The translations under genes were made by a program, and so were the position numbers. Of a stretch of 64,000 nt of DNA, positions 1 through 7,932 are shown one piece after another. The DNA lies in contig NZ_CP039903.1 in the NCBI RefSeq assembly GCF_005221385.1, positions 1,054,001 through 1,118,000 on the forward strand, read 5' to 3'. How positions within the stretch are numbered: position 1 is the first letter of the stretch; every line of letters starts with the position of its first letter. This DNA is from Agrobacterium tumefaciens. Its GTDB lineage: Bacteria; Pseudomonadota; Alphaproteobacteria; Rhizobiales; Rhizobiaceae. The notes below the pieces were generated by a model. The model did no database searches and was not told where the DNA came from. It saw nothing but the letters and a program-made list of their open reading frames with translations.

Positions 1-3000
1 GGTTTCCGCCAGACGGCTTGTGCGGCTTTCAAATGTGTCGGAGACGCGTGTTGTCTGTTCGTCCAGAATGCCGGTGATACGCTCGGCAGCTTCGTCGCTG
101 GTGCGGGCAAAGATTGCAGTCTTGTCTTCCAGCGCTTCGGCGAAACGGCGGCCGGCATCTTCGATTGACGTATTCACATTGGCCAGATCACCGCCGACGC
201 GTGCCTGCAACGTGTCGAGCGACGTTTCGATACGGGCGCCGGTCTCGTCGAGACGGGTGGTGACATTGCCGATCGAGGTTTCGATGCGCGATGACAGGGC
301 ATCCGTCGCGCCGCCGATTTCACGGGCGGCTTCACCGATCTTGACGGCGATGTCGCCGGCGCTGTTGCGAAGGCGCTCTTCCAGCGTTACGGCACTGCCG
401 TCAATCGCCTTCTGCAACGTTTCCTGCTGGGTTTCGAGCGACAGTTCCAGCATGCTGGCGCTGGAGGCGACAGTGGTGCCGATCATCATCGCCTGCTCGG
501 AAAGCATGTCCCCCATCTGGGTGGTGGCGGAGCTGAGCGTCGCTGCCATATCCGCGTGGCGCTGGTCGAGCGCGGTGCGGATATCCTCGTGAGATTGCGA
601 CAGATTGCTTTCGAGACGCGAAACGCCTTCTTCGACCGTCTGCGCAAAACGGCTGCTGCCGTCTTCCACGACGCTTTCGATGCGGTTGGCAGCGCCCGAG
701 ACGCTCTGTTCGATCAGGCCGCTATTGTGCTCCAGCGAGCCGGCAATGCGTTCCGCCTGCGAGCCGAGCATGGTTTCCAGCCGCTCGTGGCCGCTGGCAA
801 GCGCATTCTCAAGCGTGAAAGCGGTGGCTTCCAGCCGCTGGCCAACGCCGGCCGCAGCCAGCGAAAGCGACGAAGCTCTCGCATCCATCGCCTCGGCAAT
901 CCGGTCCTCGACGCCTGAAATCGTCATGTCGAGCGCCATTGTGCGGCTGTCGAGCGCGTCCGCGATGCGTTCTTCCGCGCCGGAGACAATGCCGGAAAGG
1001 GCCGCGGTACGGCTGTCCAGCGCGCCGGCAATACGGTCCTCGACACCCGAAACGGCGCTGTGCAGGGCGGCGGTGCGACCGTCGAGAATATCGGCGATCT
1101 TTTCCTCAACGCCGGAGAAGCTCAGGTCGAGCGCCATGGTGCGGCTGTCGAGCACGTCGGTGATCCGCTCTTCAGCGCCGGCAACGACGGTCTTCAGGGA
1201 ATCCGTGCGGCTGTCGAGTGCGCCGGCAATACGGGTCTCGGCGCCGGCCACCAGCTCGCCAAGGGCTGCGGTGCGTGTGTCGAGAGCTTCCGTGATTTTT
1301 TCCTCGGCGCCGGAAAATGCCATGTCGAGCGCCATGGTACGGCTGTCGAGTGCATCCGCGATGCGTTCTTCGGCACCGGCAACCACGGCGTTGAGGGCTG
1401 CGGTGCGGCCGTCGAGCGTTTCCGCGATCCGGGTTTCAGCACCGGCAACCACGTTGCCGAAAGTCACCGTGCGGCTGTCGAGCGCACCTGTGATCTTTTC
1501 TTCCGCGCTTGCCACGATGCCGGTGAGGGCGGACGTGCGGTTGTCGAGCGTTTCGGAAAGTCGCTCCTCGACATTGGCGAATGTCATGTCCAGCGACAAG
1601 GTACGGCTGTCCATGGTGTCGGCGATGCGTTCCTCAACGCCGGAAATCGCGCTGGAAAGAGCTGCGGTGCGGCCATCCAGCGTTTCGGCGATGCGGTTTT
1701 CAGCACCGGAGACGACATCGTGCAGGGCGGCGGTGCGGCTTTCCAGCGTGTCGGAAATGCGGTCCTCAATGCCGGAAACAGCGCCGGTGATGGCGGCAGC
1801 CCGGGTTTCGAGGGTTTCCGACAGACGGCGCTCGACATCGGCAACAACGCTGTTGATCGCGGCTGCACGTTCGTCCAGCATCGCGGCAAGGCGTTCGGCC
1901 GTGCCGGAGACAGAGCCGGTAATGGCAAGCGAACGGCTGGCGAGTGCTTCGTCGAAACGGTCCTGGCTGGCCGAAAGCGCGCCGAACAGGGCGTTGCTGC
2001 GTTCCGCCAGCACGTTGTCGATCTTCTCGTGCGAATTGGCGAAGGCATTGGTGATTTCGGCAGTGCGCTGGCCAATCGCGTCACTGAACTCGCGGGTACG
2101 GGTTTCCAGGGCGCTTTCAAGCATTTCCTGGCCGGTGCCCAGCGCGGTTGCAAGCGCCAGAGACTGATCGGTCATGGTATTGCCGATGCGCTCCAGGCCG
2201 CTGTTCAGCATGGTGTCGAGCGCTTCGGAGCCGCCGGCAACGGTTTCGTTGATGCGGGCGAGGCTTTCCATCAACTTGCTGTCGAGGCTGCCGGCGCGCT
2301 GGTCGAAAGCACTGGCAAATTCCGCCACATGTTCGTCGAAGGCGGTATTGACCTGGCCAACCGTTGCCTGCAGCCGCTCTTCGTAGAGGCCGGAACGCAG
2401 ATCGAGGTCCATGATCGCATCATCAGCCGTGCTCTGCAGGCTCTGGCGGAAGGATAGACCCTTTTCCTCAAGCGTCGTCGAAAGCTTGTCGAGCACGGTA
2501 TCCAGCGAACCACCGATGATCTGCTGACCGCGATCGATATTGCGGTTGAGTTCCAGCGTGCGCGTGGACAGCGTTTCGTTGAGCTGGCGGGTGCGCTCCT
2601 CAAGCGCGCTGTTGAGGCTTTCAGCACCGCTATCCAGCGTCGAAGCATGGATTGCGAACCTTTCGAGAAGCACTTCGCCGCGCTCATCCAGCGTCGAGGC
2701 AAGATTGTGCAGGCGCATGTCAAATTCGTTCGACAGGGTCGAGCCTGACGAATTCAGTGCCTGAAGCAGGTTTTCGGTCTTGGCGGCGATCAGGCTGCCC
2801 ATGGCTTCGGTGGAAGCGCGCGATTTTTCAAGCAGGGCGGCGGAGCGCGTGTCGATCATCGAGGCGAAGGCTTCGCCTGTCGTGGCAAGCCGCATCGAAA
2901 GCTCTTCGCCGACGATGGAAAGCTCTTCCTTGATCTGTTCCTGCGCGCCAACGATGGACGAGCGAATGCGCTCGGCATGGTTGACGATGGCGTCGCGCTC

Positions 3001-3753
3001 GGCGGTCAGTTCCTGCACAAGGCTGCGTACACGCAGTTCATTGTCCGCATAGCTGCGCTCAAGCGCGTTGACTTCCGAATGAACCAGCGTTTCCAGTTCC
3101 GTCGCACGTGCAATGGTGCGCTCGATACCGTCATTCATGGCCGAGACTTCGCGGCGAACCGCCTGGCCGACGGACATGATGCGGTCGGAGGCAACGGTTT
3201 CGGGCTCGGCAAGGCGAAGGGCGACTTCGGCCATCGAGCGGGCGGCGTTGCGCAGATCGCGGGCACGCGCCATCATGATCGCGAAGGCGAAGAACAGCAT
3301 GACGGGAACGAGGATGCCGACGACGATCGCCATCAGGCCGGGAATTGCGGTGAGGTCGGCCAGCGAGGCGATATTCCAGAGCGCATTGCCGTAAAGCAGG
3401 TGTGCCACACCGAGACCGCCCAGCGCCCAGATCACCGACATGATCGTCGCATTTCTGAGTGCGCCGCCGATGGAGCCGCCTTCGAGCGATTTCAGGATCA
3501 TCGCCGGGCTGCGCTTGGAGCCGTCATTGGCCGCTTCCAGATTGGGCGATTTCGGCGCCTGTTCGGCAGGCGCGCGCGCGGCCTCGGGAGCAGGGGTCTG
3601 TCTGCTTGCTTCCTTCAATCTGGCCTCCGGCGGCTTTGGCGCTGCGGTTTTCCGCGATTCCGGCTTTTCCTCGAAAGCACCGAGCTGCAGGGCGTCTTCC
3701 AACGCCTGAAATGCAGTCTCGTCGACAGAGTCGCTGATCTTGTTATTCGCCAT
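1..3753 (-). CDS. gpr: Growth Pole Ring (GPR)-type giant coiled-coil membrane protein, 3'-truncated by the window edge
   Basis: The frame is open from the ATG at 3753 to the window edge, giving the first 1251 residues. Residues 1-100 are charged and Pro/Ala-rich and presumably cytoplasmic. Two hydrophobic segments (about 102-122 and 139-161) should anchor it in the inner membrane. After that comes an uninterrupted helical, Ser/Glu/Arg/Leu-rich region with an apolipoprotein-like 22-residue tandem repeat. The size class, two-TM start and repeat, followed by the Hpt to cckA gene order, match the A. tumefaciens Growth Pole Ring protein (Atu1348, about 2100 aa in my memory), which forms a ring at the growing pole and is needed for polar growth and rod shape. 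Older annotations call it kinesin-like or apolipoprotein A1/A4/E-like. The C-terminal part lies outside the window. The identity is inferred from architecture and synteny. Confidence 0.85.
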   Translation of the reverse strand, partial: MANNKISDSVDETAFQALEDALQLGAFEEKPESRKTAAPKPPEARLKEASRQTPAPEAARAPAEQAPKSPNLEAANDGSKRSPAMILKSLEGGSIGGALRNATIMSVIWALGGLGVAHLLYGNALWNIASLADLTAIPGLMAIVVGILVPVMLFFAFAIMMARARDLRNAARSMAEVALRLAEPETVASDRIMSVGQAVRREVSAMNDGIERTIARATELETLVHSEVNALERSYADNELRVRSLVQELTAERDAIVNHAERIRSSIVGAQEQIKEELSIVGEELSMRLATTGEAFASMIDTRSAALLEKSRASTEAMGSLIAAKTENLLQALNSSGSTLSNEFDMRLHNLASTLDERGEVLLERFAIHASTLDSGAESLNSALEERTRQLNETLSTRTLELNRNIDRGQQIIGGSLDTVLDKLSTTLEEKGLSFRQSLQSTADDAIMDLDLRSGLYEERLQATVGQVNTAFDEHVAEFASAFDQRAGSLDSKLMESLARINETVAGGSEALDTMLNSGLERIGNTMTDQSLALATALGTGQEMLESALETRTREFSDAIGQRTAEITNAFANSHEKIDNVLAERSNALFGALSASQDRFDEALASRSLAITGSVSGTAERLAAMLDERAAAINSVVADVERRLSETLETRAAAITGAVSGIEDRISDTLESRTAALHDVVSGAENRIAETLDGRTAALSSAISGVEERIADTMDSRTLSLDMTFANVEERLSETLDNRTSALTGIVASAEEKITGALDSRTVTFGNVVAGAETRIAETLDGRTAALNAVVAGAEERIADALDSRTMALDMAFSGAEEKITEALDTRTAALGELVAGAETRIAGALDSRTDSLKTVVAGAEERITDVLDSRTMALDLSFSGVEEKIADILDGRTAALHSAVSGVEDRIAGALDSRTAALSGIVSGAEERIADALDSRTMALDMTISGVEDRIAEAMDARASSLSLAAAGVGQRLEATAFTLENALASGHERLETMLGSQAERIAGSLEHNSGLIEQSVSGAANRIESVVEDGSSRFAQTVEEGVSRLESNLSQSHEDIRTALDQRHADMAATLSSATTQMGDMLSEQAMMIGTTVASSASMLELSLETQQETLQKAIDGSAVTLEERLRNSAGDIAVKIGEAAREIGGATDALSSRIETSIGNVTTRLDETGARIETSLDTLQARVGGDLANVNTSIEDAGRRFAEALEDKTAIFARTSDEAAERITGILDEQTTRVSDTFESRTSRLAET
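941..2070 (-). repeat. 66-bp (22-codon) tandem repeat inside the GPR gene
   Basis: A register motif resembling GTGCGGCTGTCGAGCG on the + strand recurs exactly every 66 bp at 941, 1007, 1073, 1139, 1205, 1271, 1337, 1403, 1469, 1535, 1601, 1667, 1733, 1799, 1865, 1931, 1997 and 2063. That makes 17 consecutive periods without a phase slip. An extra copy at half a period (2096) suggests an 11-residue sub-repeat. In the encoded protein each unit carries an LD-x-R element followed by an E-R/K-I amphipathic stretch, as expected for apolipoprotein-like or hendecad coiled coils. It covers about residues 560-940. Confidence 0.9.
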
Positions 3754-4233
3754 GCGGTTACGCCTCGTTACACATACGCCCGGCTTCATGCCGTTCGACC
3801 ACTTGCAACCTGCAAGCGGACTGCCGCCATCATGCCGGCGGAACATTATCCCGTTAAAGGGAGCAATTCCGCCATTTACCAAATCCCGAATTGCTGGTGG
3901 TCCAGCTTTCGGGCGAAATTACATCACTGTGCCGTAATAACAAAGCTTGCGCTTAAGCCTCGTCTTAACAGCAGTACCGTAGTGACACATTTAGGTGTTC
4001 GAAACAATTAATGCGGATTTACGGCAGCGGCGAAGTGTCGGCTTTTTAACAGTTTTTAAACCTGAGTTTCGCTCTGAACGCCTTGTTTCGCATAAGTTTA
4101 ACATAAATTAACCATAGCAGAAGATTTTCGCCCGCGTCACGCCGTAATTTAAGCCGATAGCACCGGTTTGGATGCGTAAATACGACACAGATGTGACACG
4201 AAACAAGAAACGGCGAGACAAGGAATTCCAGCC
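3754..4233. promoter_or_regulatory. Divergent control region between GPR and the Hpt gene
   Basis: This 480-bp non-coding, AT-rich stretch separates two divergent genes, so it must hold both promoters. It contains two TTAA pairs, each with a 6-nt spacer: 4046-4049/4056-4059 and 4098-4101/4108-4111. The last half-site reads TTAACCAT, like a CtrA half-site. The full CtrA consensus wants a 7-nt spacer, so these are only candidates. No credible gene was seen. Confidence 0.45.
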
Positions 4234-4602
4234 ATGGCAGCGGTCAGTATTGCTTTCGAAGCTCCGGATAATTGCGGCGGTGCGCCGGCCGTTACGAAAA
4301 AGCCGATCGATTTCGATCATCTTGCCCGTCAGACGATGGGTGACAAGGATCTGGAAATCGAAGTGCTGCAACTGTTCAGCCGCAACGCCCGCGCCGCATT
4401 GCATGAAATTGCCGAGGCCGACGACAAGGCCGTGAGGGCAACCGCCCACCGCCTGAAGGGTGCTGCGCAGGCCGTCGGCGCCCCAGCCGTTTCCGCCGCC
4501 GCAGCTGCGGTAGAGGACCAAGGCAAGGACAGCGCAGCGATTGCGAAACTCGCGGCAACCATCGTCGAGGCGGAAAACTTCATCCTCAAGCTCTGCCGCT
4601 GA
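4234..4602 (+). CDS. Hpt-domain histidine phosphotransfer protein
   Basis: This 122-aa soluble protein is essentially a single Hpt four-helix domain. The phosphorylatable histidine is H72 in the motif AHRLKGAAQA, which fits the Hpt consensus (HxLKG). It should carry phosphoryl groups between a hybrid kinase receiver and a response regulator. It has no catalytic domain, signal peptide or TM segment. It is divergent from the GPR gene and lies about 10 kb from cckA. A role in the cell-cycle phosphorelay is possible, but the usual CckA partner, ChpT, is a different (DUF2328) fold, so the partners are unknown. A good hairpin terminator follows. Confidence 0.85.
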   Translation: MAAVSIAFEAPDNCGGAPAVTKKPIDFDHLARQTMGDKDLEIEVLQLFSRNARAALHEIAEADDKAVRATAHRLKGAAQAVGAPAVSAAAAAVEDQGKDSAAIAKLAATIVEAENFILKLCR

Positions 4603-4631
4603 GGCGGAGTTCATCAAATTTGCCATTTAAC

Positions 4632-4688
4632 AAGGCCGGTTCAGCCTGTGCGCCCTTGAAGCGGGTTGCCAAGGCGAACCGGCCTTTC
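4632..4688 (+). terminator. Hairpin terminator after the Hpt gene
   Basis: AAGGCCGGTTC (4632-4642) pairs perfectly with GAACCGGCCTT (4676-4686), followed by a short T-rich stretch. The loop is long (33 nt). Confidence 0.6.
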
Positions 4689-4732
4689 TATGTGTTTAGA
4701 ACAGTTCTTAGATCACCATTTTGGATTCCGGC

Positions 4733-5053
4733 ATGACAAAACTGACCATCGTCGCCTTTGACGGCACGCCCCATGAACTCGATGTGAGCAACGGTTCCAC
4801 CGTCATGGAGAACGCGGTGCGCAACTCCATTCCCGGCATCGACGCGGAATGTGGCGGCGCCTGTGCCTGCGCAACCTGTCATGTCTATGTCGATGACGCC
4901 TGGGCGGAGCGTGTCGGCGGGCCGGAGCCGATGGAAGAGGACATGCTGGATTTCGCCTTCGATGTGCGCCCCACCTCGCGTCTCTCCTGTCAGATCAAGA
5001 TGAATGACGAGCTTGACGGTCTTGTCGTTCACGTTCCCGAACGCCAGGGCTGA
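4733..5053 (+). CDS. [2Fe-2S] ferredoxin, adrenodoxin type
   Basis: The 106-aa protein has the plant/vertebrate-type ferredoxin fold with cluster ligands C40, C46, C49 (C-x5-C-x2-C within CGGACACATC) and C86. It is a soluble one-electron carrier. The ISC-type or P450-linked class (FdxB / ferredoxin VI) fits the spacing. An in-frame TTG at 4721 lies just upstream, but the ATG at 4733 gives the usual family N-terminus ([11 protein letters not shown]). No redox partner gene is adjacent, so the physiological partner is unknown. Confidence 0.9.
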   Translation: MTKLTIVAFDGTPHELDVSNGSTVMENAVRNSIPGIDAECGGACACATCHVYVDDAWAERVGGPEPMEEDMLDFAFDVRPTSRLSCQIKMNDELDGLVVHVPERQG

Positions 5054-5078
5054 AAGCTCTCCACATCGCCGGTCGCAG

Positions 5079-5114
5079 AAAAAGCCCCGCTCACCAGGTA
5101 GAGGAGAGCGGGGC
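5079..5114 (-). terminator. Rho-independent terminator on the minus strand
   Basis: Reading leftwards, GCCCCGCTC/GAGCGGGGC form a 9-bp stem (5106-5114 with 5084-5092), followed directly by UUUUU (5083-5079). It lies about 250 bp past the end of the nearest minus-strand gene. Confidence 0.7.
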
Positions 5115-5299
5115 GAGGCGGGTACGCAGCATGCAGGCGAGGGAGGAAACACCTGCGAGCCCTCAAGTGCGCACCGGGAGAACCGGAGAGGGTTTTGAGC
5201 GCCGGACCCGCTGCGGGCCACAACCGTTAAAAACCGTATGAACAAGCTACAATGAGTCTCGGCGGCGGCACCATGACGAGAAGTCACGGGTGAGATCGG

Positions 5300-5318
5300 A
5301 CATGACGTAACGTCATGT
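5300..5318. promoter_or_regulatory. 19-bp palindrome ACATGACGT-A-ACGTCATGT
   Basis: Two perfect 9-bp arms flank one central base. It has the look of an operator for a dimeric DNA-binding protein. It lies just past the 3' end of the DUF922 gene and upstream of the candidate minus-strand small RNA. The regulator is unknown. Confidence 0.5.
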
Positions 5319-5362
5319 TTCCGTTGCGTTGCGTCTCTAGCGGAAAATGCGGCGAAGGCGAT

Positions 5363-5989
5363 TTACCGCCGATTTTGCCCCTGTTCGAGCCGATTTTTCA
5401 AAAGCCGGGTCATGCGGGCATCGAAATTTTTCGATTCCACCACATCGAAACGCATCTGGTCCCTGTCGTGCTCATCCATCACCGACTGGGTGATCTTGCC
5501 GACCATTTCCTGAAGCGTTTCGCAACTTTTCTGCGGACGAAGGGCTGCCAGCTGTCTTTCGAGCGAACGGGCATGGGTGCGGGCGATTTCCGCGTGTCGT
5601 TCCTCATGGCGTTTGATATCGGCAAGCAGCGTATCCCAGATGAAGGCGAGCTCCGCGGTGGTGCGGCGGCGGTTTTTCCATCGCGGCAGAAGGATACGGG
5701 TGTTCAAAAGAACCTTGGCCGTTCCCACGCTGCACTGGCCGTTTTTTTCCACATAGGTGAGCTCGCCGCCGAATTTGATCTCGGTCGCGCCGGGATGGCG
5801 CGCGCCGGTATTGCGCGTCAGCGGGCCATGCTTTGAGAGTTGCTGGTCGAGATCGGCGGCGGTTTTGCCGGTGATCGAAAAATAGGAATAGGTCTTGCGG
5901 ACGATGGTTTCGGAAAAAGCCGGCCCAGCCGAAGAAAGTGCCAGCGCGCCCGCAAGGGCGGCGCAAAGAGCACGTGATGATTTGGTCAT
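5363..5989 (-). CDS. DUF922 exported putative zinc protease
   Basis: The 208-aa protein starts with a clear signal peptide (hydrophobic 8-20, likely cleavage near AFS-ET at about 26). The body matches the DUF922 family of predicted secreted metal-dependent proteases. The sequence HEERH at 128-132 is an HExxH zinc-binding/catalytic motif, followed by further His/Glu residues. A periplasmic peptidase role is inferred from motif and family only, and the substrate is unknown. It is divergent from folP. Confidence 0.75.
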   Translation of the reverse strand: MTKSSRALCAALAGALALSSAGPAFSETIVRKTYSYFSITGKTAADLDQQLSKHGPLTRNTGARHPGATEIKFGGELTYVEKNGQCSVGTAKVLLNTRILLPRWKNRRRTTAELAFIWDTLLADIKRHEERHAEIARTHARSLERQLAALRPQKSCETLQEMVGKITQSVMDEHDRDQMRFDVVESKNFDARMTRLLKNRLEQGQNRR

Positions 5990-6093
5990 GACCCGGCCTT
6001 CCGGTTGAACTTGAAAAACGTTTGCTGCATAGGCGGAGCGGAACCTATAAGAATTGGCATAACATTCCGTTATTCCCGAAAGGCGCGTGTTAC

Positions 6094-6954
6094 GTGATAA
6101 CAGCCGGCAGCAACGTGTGGCAAGCGGCCCATGGCCGCTCCCTGAAACTTGATGGGCGTGGCCGTATTATGGCCATCGTCAATGCCACGCCCGATTCATT
6201 TTCCGATGGCGGCCGTTTTCTCGCCGTCGATGCGGCTTTTTCCCATGCACTGACCTGCGTGGAAGAAGGAGCAGATATCATCGATATCGGCGGCGAATCC
6301 ACGAGGCCTGGTGCGGCGGATGTGACGGAGGCGCAGGAGCAGGATCGGGTATTGCCCGTCATCGAGAGGCTGCGCCGCGAGAGCGAGGTTCTGATTTCCG
6401 TCGATACCTATCGTGCGTCGACAGCGCGGCTTGCGATCGAGGCGGGCGCGCATATCGTCAACGACGTCTTCGGCCTGCAGAAGGATGCGGAGATGGCGGG
6501 CGTGATCGCCGCTGCGCGCGCCGGCGTCTGCATCATGCATACCGGCCGCGACCGGCAAAAACGGGCCGATGTCATCGAGGACCAGTTCGAATTCCTTAAT
6601 CGTTCGCTGGAGATCGCCGAGGACGCGGGTGTTGCCCGCGACGCCGTCGTGCTCGATCCGGGTTTCGGTTTCGCCAAGGACGAGGACGAAAATGTCGAGC
6701 TTATGGCGCGATTCGGTGAGCTTGCCGCTTTCGGCCTGCCGGTTTTGGCCGGCACGTCGCGCAAGCGTTTCATCGGGTCGCTGACGGGCAGGGATGCGGC
6801 TCCCGAGCGCGATATCGGAACGGCTGCGACGACAGCGATCCTGCGCCTTTCGGGTGCTTCGATTTTTCGCGTGCACAATGTCACTGCCACACGCGATGCA
6901 CTGGCAATTGCCGATGCGGTTCTTGCCAAAGCGCCGGCAAAGGCCGATGCGTAG
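6094..6954 (+). CDS. folP: Dihydropteroate synthase
   Basis: Condenses 6-hydroxymethyl-7,8-dihydropterin pyrophosphate with p-aminobenzoate to give dihydropteroate, the sulfonamide target of folate synthesis. The TIM-barrel signatures are all present: IVNATPDSFSDGG, GGESTRPGA, SVDTYR, VNDVFG, DPGFGFAK and AGTSRKRFIG. The GTG at 6094 gives 286 aa and the normal spacing to the first strand. An upstream in-frame start at 6022 would add 24 unlikely residues. First gene of folP-folB-folK. Confidence 0.95.
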   Translation: MITAGSNVWQAAHGRSLKLDGRGRIMAIVNATPDSFSDGGRFLAVDAAFSHALTCVEEGADIIDIGGESTRPGAADVTEAQEQDRVLPVIERLRRESEVLISVDTYRASTARLAIEAGAHIVNDVFGLQKDAEMAGVIAAARAGVCIMHTGRDRQKRADVIEDQFEFLNRSLEIAEDAGVARDAVVLDPGFGFAKDEDENVELMARFGELAAFGLPVLAGTSRKRFIGSLTGRDAAPERDIGTAATTAILRLSGASIFRVHNVTATRDALAIADAVLAKAPAKADA

Positions 6955-7032
6955 ATCAACGAGTGCCGGAACGCCGTGTCCCCACAAAGGCGCGACTTTC
7001 GGGCGAAACATTCCTGCCATGGAGGCGATGCG

Positions 7033-7398
7033 ATGAGCCGCTATACCATCATCCTGAAAAACTGTTCCTTTTTCGCCCGTCATGGTCTTCTCGAGCAGGA
7101 GGAGGTGCTGGGCCAGCGCTTTTTCGTCGATGCCGAGATGGAGGTCGAGGCGGGTGACGCACTGGAAACCGACGACATTGAAAATACCGTCGATTACGGC
7201 GTGGCCTTCGCCGTCATTGAAAAAATCGTCGTGGGGCAGCGCCGTTATCTCATCGAGGCGCTGGCGAACGACATCGCCAAGGCGCTGCGCGCCCGGTACC
7301 CGCAAATCGTCTGGTTGCGCATCACGGTGCGTAAACCGTCCGCTCCCGTTCCCGGCATTCTCGACTACGCGCAGGTGAGTGTTGAACACCGTGCCTGA
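7033..7398 (+). CDS. folB: Dihydroneopterin aldolase
   Basis: Converts 7,8-dihydroneopterin to 6-hydroxymethyl-7,8-dihydropterin and glycolaldehyde. The 121-aa length is typical. It shows the family N-terminus (LKNCSFFARHG), the DIENTVDYG segment and the C-terminal VRKPSAPVPG. The ATG at 7033 is preceded by GGAGGCGATG at 7021, a good ribosome binding site. It lies 78 bp after folP and directly before folK, so the three are probably cotranscribed. Confidence 0.95.
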   Translation: MSRYTIILKNCSFFARHGLLEQEEVLGQRFFVDAEMEVEAGDALETDDIENTVDYGVAFAVIEKIVVGQRRYLIEALANDIAKALRARYPQIVWLRITVRKPSAPVPGILDYAQVSVEHRA

Positions 7399-7402
7399 AA
7401 AG

Positions 7403-7918
7403 ATGACCGTCGCCGCATTGGGTCTCGGCGGCAATATCGGCGATCCCGCCGCCGCGATGGCCAAGGCCTTGCACGAATTGGATAGGCATGAAAATTGCCG
7501 CCTGTTGGCCGTCTCCGGCCTTTATCGCACGCCTCCCTGGGGCAAGACGGATCAGGCTGATTTCTTCAATTGCTGTGCGCTGGTCGAAACCTCGCTTACG
7601 GCGCCCGCGCTGCTGCAACTATGCCTCGATATTGAAAGGGGCATGAAGCGGGTGCGCACGGAGCGCTGGGGGCCGCGTACCATCGATATCGACGTGCTGA
7701 CCTATGGCAATGAGGTTATCGTAACGGAAAGCATCGAAGTGCCGCATCCGCGTATGACGGAGCGCGCTTTCGTGCTGATGCCGCTCGCCGAGATCGCTCC
7801 GGATATCGAGGTCCGGGGAAAGCCGGTGCGGGAATGGCTTCAGCAGGCGGATAGAAGCGGTATTGTCCGCACAAATGAAAAGCGGGAGTGGTGGACACTC
7901 CCGCTCGGTAATGACTGA
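7403..7918 (+). CDS. folK: 2-amino-4-hydroxy-6-hydroxymethyldihydropteridine pyrophosphokinase
   Basis: Pyrophosphorylates 6-hydroxymethyl-7,8-dihydropterin, feeding FolP. HPPK hallmarks are LGLGGNIGD at the N-terminus, GLYRTPPWG, the catalytic segment WGPRTIDIDVLTYG, and HPRMTERAFVLMPL. The ATG at 7403 gives 171 aa. A GTG at 7379, overlapping folB by 20 nt, is an alternative giving 179 aa, and neither has a strong Shine-Dalgarno. A 10-bp perfect hairpin lies in the last codons. Confidence 0.94.
   Translation: MTVAALGLGGNIGDPAAAMAKALHELDRHENCRLLAVSGLYRTPPWGKTDQADFFNCCALVETSLTAPALLQLCLDIERGMKRVRTERWGPRTIDIDVLTYGNEVIVTESIEVPHPRMTERAFVLMPLAEIAPDIEVRGKPVREWLQQADRSGIVRTNEKREWWTLPLGND
7881..7905. 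terminator. Strong hairpin in the 3' end of folK
   Basis: AGCGGGAGTG (7881-7890) pairs perfectly with CACTCCCGCT (7896-7905) around a 5-nt loop. No U-run follows on either strand, so termination is uncertain. It lies between two convergent genes. Confidence 0.35.
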
Positions 7919-7932
7919 GAGAATTATCGTGC

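Larger units (their letters stand above)
5054..5362. other. 309-bp intergenic region with an orphan minus-strand terminator and a palindrome
   Basis: No convincing protein gene lies here. It contains a minus-strand intrinsic terminator (5079-5114) and a 19-bp palindrome (5300-5318). On the minus strand a C- and U-rich stretch with UUUCCUCCCUC lies between them. It could be the 3' UTR of the DUF922 gene or an independent small RNA of roughly 150-220 nt. Confidence 0.5.

Noticed and set aside
941..2070. Tandem repeats that could be mistaken for a CRISPR array
   Set aside because: The period is constant at 66 bp with no unique spacers, and the repeat is in-frame coding sequence of GPR.
1060..2457. 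A long plus-strand open frame (465 codons) opposite the GPR gene
   Set aside because: It is the antisense shadow of the 66-bp repeats, has no ribosome binding site and a composition of His/Gly/Arg typical of reverse-frame GC-rich DNA.
4688..5287. 199-codon minus-strand frame across the ferredoxin gene
   Set aside because: It overlaps a certain ferredoxin on the opposite strand and runs through the intrinsic terminator.
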